From a virus, in IMG/VR virus record IMGVR_UViG_3300050821_012549, positions 1 to 36,053 of that record: a stretch of 36,053 bases of DNA; one strand, written 5' to 3'. The notes beneath the pieces were generated by a model. The model saw only the letters and a list, made by a program, of their open reading frames with translations, was not told where the DNA came from and ran no database searches. Below, piece after piece: positions 1-5,466 of the stretch (within the stretch, counting starts at the first letter, position 1; the number at the start of each line of letters is the position of its first letter). A program made the translations under genes and the position numbers.

Positions 1-149
1 CCCGAGCCTCCGCCGTAGCCGGAGCCCGAGCCTCCGCCGTAGCCGTCGCCCGGGCCGTCGCCCGAGCCGTCGCCCGAGCCAAAGCCATAGCTGTCGCCCG
101 AGCCGTCGCCCGAGCCGTCACTTGAATAGCTATTCTTTATGCTTTCCAT
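1..149 (-). CDS. Gly-rich repeat protein, 5' part (continues across the contig ends to 36053-35973)
   Basis: On the minus strand an ATG at 149 opens a frame that reads a short polar lead (MESIKNSYSS) and then Gly-Ser-Asp-Tyr repeats down to base 1. Bases 1-20 equal bases 36034-36053. If the ends are merged over those 20 bases, the frame continues without a break to a TAA at 35973, giving about 69 residues built from 8-residue units of the type GGSGDGYG. The start overlaps the end of the 137-427 gene by 13 nt in the -1 frame, so it may be translated by coupling, or it may be a frameshifted C-terminal tail of that gene. No clear ribosome binding site precedes the ATG. The region is far richer in GC than its surroundings. 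Function is unknown; Gly/Tyr/Ser tails of this kind are low-complexity and probably disordered. Confidence 0.5.
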   Translation of the reverse strand, partial: MESIKNSYSSDGSGDGSGDSYGFGSGDGSGDGPGDGYGGGSGSGYGGGS

Positions 150-427
150 ACAGGGACGCATTCGATTGATTTTCGAGCATTGTCTGTGACATCCAAAATT
201 TCAATCGCTTCGGTCAAAATTACTCTATCGACAGAGCAAGGAAATTTACAAACGTCTGGTTTTGTAGTCCCTTCCATTGCCAGTTGAGAAAGAGTCGCAG
301 CTCCTTGCCAGTACCATAATCTTCTTGCATTTCTTAAGACGACTTCTTTACCTTCTCTGGATTCGAGAAAACCTGCAAATACTCCTGCAGAATAAGTTCT
401 CACAATCACAAATTTTATATTTTCCAT
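137..427 (-). CDS. Conserved small phage protein (DUF6948-like)
   Basis: A 96-residue protein starting MENIKFVIVRTYSAGVFAG and ending VPVWKA. The pattern VRTYSAGVFAG..ESREGKEVVL, then NARRLWYW.GAA.LSQLA.EGT, then a KFPC..DRVILTE.IEI segment, matches from memory a family of about 95 residues common in phage genomes (DUF6948). Its biochemical role is not known. I chose the ATG at 427 because similarity to the remembered family begins there. The frame is open further upstream to 610, but that part looks like non-coding translation. A GAGG lies about 15 nt upstream. The gene is transcribed away from the head genes and is followed by the Gly-rich ORF and then a terminator at 35941-35961 across the contig ends. 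Relatives often carry a Gly-rich tail, which here sits in the -1 frame. Confidence 0.75.
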   Translation of the reverse strand: MENIKFVIVRTYSAGVFAGFLESREGKEVVLRNARRLWYWQGAATLSQLAMEGTTKPDVCKFPCSVDRVILTEAIEILDVTDNARKSIECVPVWKA

Positions 428-648
428 CGTTTTTGTTTTTATCCTCAAATGTACCGGAATATGAGATGAGCAGGTCGCGACTCCCGCCGCTTTATCTCTC
501 CACTCCATGAAGGAAATAAAGCTGACACAGATCCACCGTATCGTGTGTGTCTCCAGGGCAAGCTCAGGCAGACTATTTGTCCAAGTCCCAAGGCTCTCCC
601 AGCTTCCCACACCGCCATCTCAAGATGAGTATAAAACAAGATTCCAAT

Positions 649-661
649 AAAACTACCCATT
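649..661 (+). promoter_or_regulatory. Shared motif AAAACTACCCATT upstream of the head block
   Basis: The 13 bases AAAACTACCCATT occur exactly here and at 7697-7709. A related ACTACCC followed by a T/C-rich stretch starts at 20569. All three lie 50-120 bp before the first gene of a structural block. The downstream flanks are also alike (T/C-rich, then TTTGA.G or TTAGAAG). This is consistent with a phage-specific promoter or regulator site, inferred from position and recurrence only. Confidence 0.4.
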
Positions 662-669
662 ATTCGTAT

Positions 670-692
670 TTTTGAGACCATATTTCTCAAAA
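670..692 (+). promoter_or_regulatory. Perfect inverted repeat next to the ribosome binding site
   Basis: TTTTGAGA at 670-677 and TCTCAAAA at 685-692 are perfect reverse complements separated by 7 nt. The right arm runs into the AAAAGGA ribosome binding site of the gene starting at 705. It could be an operator, or an mRNA hairpin affecting initiation. Confidence 0.45.
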
Positions 693-704
693 AGGACCCT
701 TGAA

Positions 705-944
705 ATGCTTCCTTTCCTCAAAAATCAAAAAGAAGGTGGGATGTCAGGGCCGGTAGAAATCGAAATCCGCAAGACCCAGGACGAAGATGAGTCCTATGAA
801 ATGCTCGATGCTATCGCCGATGACATTATGCATGCATTTGAACATAAAGATCGCGCCGTCCTGAAAGGAGCACTAGAGGCACTTTGCGGATACATCCAAG
901 AACAAGATGAAATTCAAGATCATGAAATGGAAGGTGAAGAATGA
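705..944 (+). CDS. Small acidic phage protein, first gene of the head block
   Basis: A 79-residue acidic protein (MLPFLKNQKEGGMSGPVEIE...). It has a short basic/Gly N-terminus, then a long acidic, mostly helical region ending HEMEGEE. I chose ATG 705 because an AAAGGA ribosome binding site lies 8 nt upstream; an upstream in-frame start at 672 lies before the inverted repeat and has no such site. It overlaps the next gene through ATGA (941-944), so the two are translationally coupled. The pattern is familiar from other phage genomes just ahead of structural genes, but no function is known to me. Confidence 0.75.
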   Translation: MLPFLKNQKEGGMSGPVEIEIRKTQDEDESYEMLDAIADDIMHAFEHKDRAVLKGALEALCGYIQEQDEIQDHEMEGEE

Positions 945-1693
945 CTAATGCATTGCAATCCAATCAAAGTACGGTCGTTGGAGGTCTTGGAACACAATCA
1001 TATACCGTGACAACCGCTGGCCTTTATACCCTGTCATTCAAATCTTTCATCCCTTATCTCGCTGCTGGCAGTCCCGCAGTTACTGCCAACCCTGTTGCTG
1101 AAGTACAAAATATTACTTGTACAGGGGATACCTCTGGAAGTTTGAATAGCACGTTCTTCACATTTTACACTGCAGGGAACGCGTACGGGTATTACGTTTG
1201 GTACAATATCAATAGCGCCGGTGTAGACCCTGCTCCAGGGGGCGGTCTCATTGGTATCCAGGTTGCTGCTGCGACTGGAGCAAATGCAAACACCATCGCT
1301 AGCGATACGAGAACAGCAATTACTGCAGCAGTTTCAACGGTTACCATTTCCGGTGCAACAAGCCATGTCATCATCACGAACAATTATCCTGGAACTTGTA
1401 CAGCTGCAGCCGATGGAACAGCAGCTACCAGTTTCAGTTTTTCCGTAACGACTGCTGGAACGTGGGGGACACCTGCGATCTCTGGCTTAGTTGTTCAGTT
1501 GAAACAAAACTCCACAGTTCTGGCAACATATTCAAGCCCTACTCCTACGCAACCGATCATGGGTGGCAGTGTTGTCATATCTGCTTCCTCCAGTGACGTC
1601 CTTGGTGTCGTGCTCAGCTCACTTTCGACTGCTGACAACGCTGCCAATGCTGTCAAAACGATCGTAAATTTATTCCAGGGTGAGGGACAATAA
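941..1693 (+). CDS. Putative virion structural protein, beta-rich
   Basis: A 250-residue protein rich in Thr, Ser, Ala, Gly and Val with alternating hydrophobic residues, typical of beta-sandwich virion proteins. The first 40 residues (YTVTTAGLYTLSFKSFIP) and residues about 165-235 (FSVTTAGTWGTPAISGLVV and following) look like two similar beta units around a central Ala/Thr-rich region. There is no signal peptide. It is coupled upstream by ATGA and downstream by TAATG. Its place ahead of the portal gene suggests a head decoration or accessory structural protein, but this is inferred from context and composition. Confidence 0.65.
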   Translation: MTNALQSNQSTVVGGLGTQSYTVTTAGLYTLSFKSFIPYLAAGSPAVTANPVAEVQNITCTGDTSGSLNSTFFTFYTAGNAYGYYVWYNINSAGVDPAPGGGLIGIQVAAATGANANTIASDTRTAITAAVSTVTISGATSHVIITNNYPGTCTAAADGTAATSFSFSVTTAGTWGTPAISGLVVQLKQNSTVLATYSSPTPTQPIMGGSVVISASSSDVLGVVLSSLSTADNAANAVKTIVNLFQGEGQ

Positions 1694-2424
1694 TGCCTTT
1701 ACATCATGGAAAATCTCAAAAATCCTTTTCTGAAAATGTGGGTACTGAGATGCACGAAGGTAAACCTTTGAAACAAAGTCTGGCGATCGCTTATGCAATG
1801 AAACGCAAAGCCGCAAAACATCATGCCCATGGTGGCATGCACCACATGGCTCATGGCGAAATGTGTGAGGCTCATGGCAAACATGAGTGTGAAATGTGTC
1901 ATGGTGGCAAATACGCCGATGGCGGGTTCATCCAAGAGGAGAAAGCTTCTGGTTATCATTCAATGCCTGAAGAGCATGAAAAGCATGACTCCATGGCAAT
2001 GGACGAAGATAAACGGATGCTTAATCAGCATGGTGAGCATGAGGTAGGACCCGATGCTCACGAATTTGAGCCGGAGCGTGAGATGCATTATGACCACGCT
2101 GTAGAAAATCAAGGCTTCCCACACGAGGAACGTGATCTCGTTTCGCGAATAATGAAACAGCGTGAACATCATTATTCGCATGGGGGACGTGTAGCAAACA
2201 AGACACACGTTACAGCTGATTTTGAACCAAATGAGTTTGATGAAATGTCCAAGGATGATGATCTTGAACATCATTATACCGGCGCTAATTCAGGTGATGA
2301 AATTGGAGATGATCAAGAAGATGAAGATCGTCATGACATCGTCTCCAGGATCATGAAATCACGACATAAAAAGGATCGCTATCCTAGAACGGGAATGCCC
2401 GGCTATCCGGGCTATATGGATTAA
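1693..2424 (+). CDS. His/Met-rich acidic protein with DUF6496-like N-terminus
   Basis: A 243-residue protein. Residues 1-40 (MPLHHGKSQKSFSENV...GKPLKQSLAIAYAMKRK) match the short motif remembered as DUF6496, found at the N-terminus of many phage proteins. Residues about 43-75 are dense in His, Met and Cys, with CEAHGKHECEMCHGGKYADG as a possible metal-binding patch. The rest is acidic and His-rich, with two copies of a (D/H)(L/I)VSRIMK motif near residues 148 and 215. The start overlaps the previous stop (TAATG) and has GAGGGA upstream. It lies just before the portal gene. It may be a virion accessory or metal-binding protein; the function is unknown. Confidence 0.7.
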   Translation: MPLHHGKSQKSFSENVGTEMHEGKPLKQSLAIAYAMKRKAAKHHAHGGMHHMAHGEMCEAHGKHECEMCHGGKYADGGFIQEEKASGYHSMPEEHEKHDSMAMDEDKRMLNQHGEHEVGPDAHEFEPEREMHYDHAVENQGFPHEERDLVSRIMKQREHHYSHGGRVANKTHVTADFEPNEFDEMSKDDDLEHHYTGANSGDEIGDDQEDEDRHDIVSRIMKSRHKKDRYPRTGMPGYPGYMD

Positions 2425-2427
2425 TGA

Positions 2428-2640
2428 ATGTTTGAAGACCTTAAAGACTTGGACAAATTCTTCAAGATTTGTCGCAAACATGGGATTGAGACGATTACGT
2501 TCAAGGACTTAATAGTCAAATTCGGTGAAGCGCCCATGAAAACGATCAATGAGACGAATGAATCAGATTCAATTCCTACCGATGAGCTTTCTCATGATGA
2601 GCTTATCTATTACGCAGTTGAGAATGCGGGGGCATCATGA
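2428..2640 (+). CDS. Small conserved phage protein
   Basis: A 70-residue acidic protein (MFEDLKDLDKFFKICRKHGI...). The N-terminal half is a likely helical unit with FKDLIVKFGEAP. The C-terminal half is Ser/Asp/Glu-rich with DELSHDELIYYAVENAG. It starts 3 nt after the previous stop and ends in an ATGA overlap with the portal gene, so it belongs to the head operon. I recognise the layout from related phages but know of no function. Confidence 0.7.
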   Translation: MFEDLKDLDKFFKICRKHGIETITFKDLIVKFGEAPMKTINETNESDSIPTDELSHDELIYYAVENAGAS

Positions 2641-4568
2641 AAATAAAGCCAATGAAAAAAGATCCCGAAAAAATCCGGTTCCAGACGCGTGCTACAGCGG
2701 ATGGCCGTGACGGAGCTTCAATACTGCCTGAATGGTGGAAAGAAACCGACGAGCGCAAGCTTGCTGCTGAATTAGACGCGACTGCAAGCTACCTCAAAAC
2801 ATGTCAGACTTATCGAATAAGACAATTAGCTGTCTCAATCCGTCTCTATTGTGGTTTATCGGTATATTCTTATGCTGGCTCGAATGTTTCTCAAATGGAT
2901 CGCACTAAGAGTCTTCCTGATGATCGTCCTACTTTTAATTTGATTCAAGCGTGTACAGATACTCTTGTTTCACGTGCAACACAAGATCAACCCCAACCGA
3001 AATTTTTGACAGACGGTGCAGATTATAAACAGAGACATCTTGGGCAAGAATTAAATCAATTCATTGCCGGAGAATTCTATCAAACTAAATCCTATGACAA
3101 GATAGCAAAAATCATACGCGATGGCATTGTGATGGGAACAGGTGCTTTAAAGGTTTATCGCGGAAATGATGATAAAGTGTGCGTTGATCGTGTCATGATC
3201 ACTGATCTTTATTGTGATGATAACGATAGCCTCAATGGCACTCCACAACAGCTGATTCAACTAAAACTTGTCGATCGGAATAAACTATTCGCGAGTAATC
3301 CAGACGCGATGGCGCGTTCGATCATAGCAGCAGCTCCCACCAGTTACCCAGATAATTCTCCAGACTCAGGCCGTACCACAGCTGATCAAATTTTAGTTAT
3401 AGAAGGATGGCGTTTAGCATCCGGTTCAGATCCCGAAACCAAAGGATATATACCAGGACGACATACCATTGCCGTGGTGAATGGCATTCTTTTTGATGAA
3501 GAGTATAGAAAAGATAAATTCCCGTTCGTATTCTTTAAATATTCTGATCCTTTCCTCGGATTTTGGGGACAGGGTCTCGGAACTCAACTCTTTGGAACCC
3601 AACTCTCAATCAATCGCATCATGTATACCATCGCGCGTGCTATCAACCTTGTTGGCGTCCCACGCGTATTTATCGAACAAGGGAGCAAAGTTGCCAAGGC
3701 ACATAACAACAATGAAATCGGTGTCATTGTTACATATCATGGTACCAAACCCAGTTATGAAGTAGCTCCATGTAACGCGCCTGAATTGTACGCAGAACGT
3801 GACCGTCTCATCCAGTATGGGTTTCAACAGTGCGGTGTTTCTCAAATGTCCGCAAGCAGTCAAAAGCCTGCCGGGCTCGAAAGTGCTGAAGCGATAAGAA
3901 CTTTTGAGGACGTCAATGATGTACGCTTCAGTAAGTTCTTGAAGAAATGTGAACAAATTTCTATCGATCTTGCTTATCTCATCACTGAAGAAGCGATGGA
4001 AATTGCAAAAGATACCGGGCACTACCAAACCGTCTATCCAAATAAAGACGGAACGAAACAAATCGATCTTCCGAAGATGGGTCTCATCAAAGATACCTTC
4101 GTCATTCAATGTTTCTCAGAATCTTCTTTGCCACGATCACCAGCAGGCAGGATCGCAACAATTACCGAACAAGTTCAGGCAGGGATGCTAGCCATCAAAG
4201 AAGGTAGGCGTCTCATGCGCTATCCTGATCTTGAACAGAATGAACGTCTTGATAATGCTAGCGAGGAAAGAATCTTTAAAATCCTAGATGAGATCATTGA
4301 AGAAAGCAAATACACGCCACCTGATCCGTACATGGATCTTCAGTTAGCTCAAACTTTGACAGTTCAATATTACAATCTTTACATGAGCTTAAATCTTGAA
4401 GAATCAAAAGCTGATCTTTTAAGGACATTTTTTAATCAGATTCAAACGTTATTAGGAAGTGCTCAGGCAGCTATGCAACCGCCTCCGGCGCCTACACCGA
4501 CAGCAAATCCGATGCCTGCTCCGGTTTCGCCGTTAGTTCCTAATACTAATGCTCCTATGGCAGCATAA
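2637..4568 (+). CDS. Portal protein
   Basis: A 643-residue protein with the features of podovirus portal proteins. Near residues 80-135 a segment reads PDDRPTFNLIQACTDTLVSRATQDQPQPKF. It is followed by a G(T/S)GALK-type core segment (GIVMGTGALKVYRG) near residue 165. A central wing-like region contains FPFVFFKYSDPFLGFWGQGL and a repeated Q..INR.MYTIARAI helix. The C-terminus is a helical crown region ending in a Pro/Ala-rich tail of about 40 residues. Portals form the dodecameric ring at one capsid vertex through which DNA is packaged and ejected. The length fits P22/T7-type portals. It is coupled to the preceding small gene by ATGA and followed by the scaffold-like and capsid genes, the usual head order. 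Confidence 0.9.
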   Translation: MKIKPMKKDPEKIRFQTRATADGRDGASILPEWWKETDERKLAAELDATASYLKTCQTYRIRQLAVSIRLYCGLSVYSYAGSNVSQMDRTKSLPDDRPTFNLIQACTDTLVSRATQDQPQPKFLTDGADYKQRHLGQELNQFIAGEFYQTKSYDKIAKIIRDGIVMGTGALKVYRGNDDKVCVDRVMITDLYCDDNDSLNGTPQQLIQLKLVDRNKLFASNPDAMARSIIAAAPTSYPDNSPDSGRTTADQILVIEGWRLASGSDPETKGYIPGRHTIAVVNGILFDEEYRKDKFPFVFFKYSDPFLGFWGQGLGTQLFGTQLSINRIMYTIARAINLVGVPRVFIEQGSKVAKAHNNNEIGVIVTYHGTKPSYEVAPCNAPELYAERDRLIQYGFQQCGVSQMSASSQKPAGLESAEAIRTFEDVNDVRFSKFLKKCEQISIDLAYLITEEAMEIAKDTGHYQTVYPNKDGTKQIDLPKMGLIKDTFVIQCFSESSLPRSPAGRIATITEQVQAGMLAIKEGRRLMRYPDLEQNERLDNASEERIFKILDEIIEESKYTPPDPYMDLQLAQTLTVQYYNLYMSLNLEESKADLLRTFFNQIQTLLGSAQAAMQPPPAPTPTANPMPAPVSPLVPNTNAPMAA

Positions 4569-4588
4569 AAAGGTAGAAAGTTTTTTGC

Positions 4589-5449
4589 ATGAAAATAAGT
4601 CCGATGCCAGCTTCAGGGATGCCAAATTTAAACCAACAAGGAAATCTCATTCCGACTGGACAAGATAATAACTTGCGTATGAAGACAAATCACAATTCTA
4701 TGCAAGATATACAAACCCAACAACCTCAAGAAACAACCCAGAAAGCGGCTAGTGCAGTTACACAGCCGCTAAGCCCACAGCTTGCTCTATTAGCTAAACA
4801 GCGTAGAGCCCTTCAGAGAGATAGGGAAGCTTTGAACAGAGAGAGGGCGCGATTATCGCAGAGTCAGACACCGATGATCGATGTAGCCCGATTGAAATCA
4901 GAGCCATTGCAGGTGCTTCTGGATAATGGGGTAACTTATGATCAGCTCACTCAAGCTATCCTCAGTAATCAAGAGAGTCCTGACATCAATGCTTTAAAAT
5001 CAGAGTTAAAAGCCCTGAAAGAAGGTATTGATAAAAGATTTGTTGATAACGAGGCTCAAGCAGAAAAGCAAGTTCTCATGCAAATGAGAATGGATGCTCA
5101 AAAGCTTGTCGAAAATAGCAGCGAATATGAATTGGTCAAAGAAACCCATAGTGTTCCTTTAGTGATGCAATTGATTGAGCGAACTTACCGTGCATCTGGA
5201 GAAGTCCTAGATGTCCCGGATGCCCTTAAGCTTGTCGAAGATGAGCTTTTTAAGGATGCTCAAAAGATTGCAAAACTAAAGAAGATGCAGAGCGTTCTTT
5301 CTCCTATTCCCGCTCAGCACATTCCTTCGATGCAATCGCAGTTACGAACGTCTGGGATGAGAACTCTAACGAATAGGGATACGGCTTCCGTACCAATGTC
5401 TCCTAGAGCACGTGCTTTAGCTGCATTTTACGGACAACTTAAACGTTAA
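4589..5449 (+). CDS. Putative scaffolding/head assembly protein
   Basis: A 286-residue hydrophilic protein between portal and capsid genes, the normal place of scaffolding proteins. The N-terminus (about 60 residues) is Gln/Asn/Thr-rich and probably disordered. Residues about 66-100 form a strongly charged coiled coil (LALLAKQRRALQRDREAL). Further helices follow, and the C-terminus is basic (RARALAAFYGQLKR), as expected for capsid-binding ends of scaffolds. It starts 20 nt after the portal stop with a modest purine-rich site. Assignment rests on position and composition. Confidence 0.7.
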   Translation: MKISPMPASGMPNLNQQGNLIPTGQDNNLRMKTNHNSMQDIQTQQPQETTQKAASAVTQPLSPQLALLAKQRRALQRDREALNRERARLSQSQTPMIDVARLKSEPLQVLLDNGVTYDQLTQAILSNQESPDINALKSELKALKEGIDKRFVDNEAQAEKQVLMQMRMDAQKLVENSSEYELVKETHSVPLVMQLIERTYRASGEVLDVPDALKLVEDELFKDAQKIAKLKKMQSVLSPIPAQHIPSMQSQLRTSGMRTLTNRDTASVPMSPRARALAAFYGQLKR

Positions 5450-5466
5450 GAGAAGGTTTATCCTTT

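Larger units (their letters stand above)
428..704. other. Divergent intergenic region, about 280 bp
   Basis: The space lies between the minus-strand gene starting at 427 and the plus-strand gene starting at 705. Open frames exist on both strands but none has a convincing start, ribosome binding site or recognisable composition. It should hold the promoters of both divergent units. I found no clean -35/-10 pair by eye. Its right end carries a 13-base motif shared with 7697-7709 and a perfect inverted repeat at 670-692. Confidence 0.5.

Noticed and set aside
1-120. GC-rich terminal repeats as natural direct terminal repeats.
   Set aside because: Only 20 bp are shared, within a low-complexity coding repeat; a collapsed assembly repeat in a circular or permuted molecule is simpler.
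445-690. Minus-strand ORF of 81 codons and the N-terminal extension of the DUF6948-like frame (428-610).
   Set aside because: No ribosome binding site and unnatural composition; the region is a divergent intergenic space.
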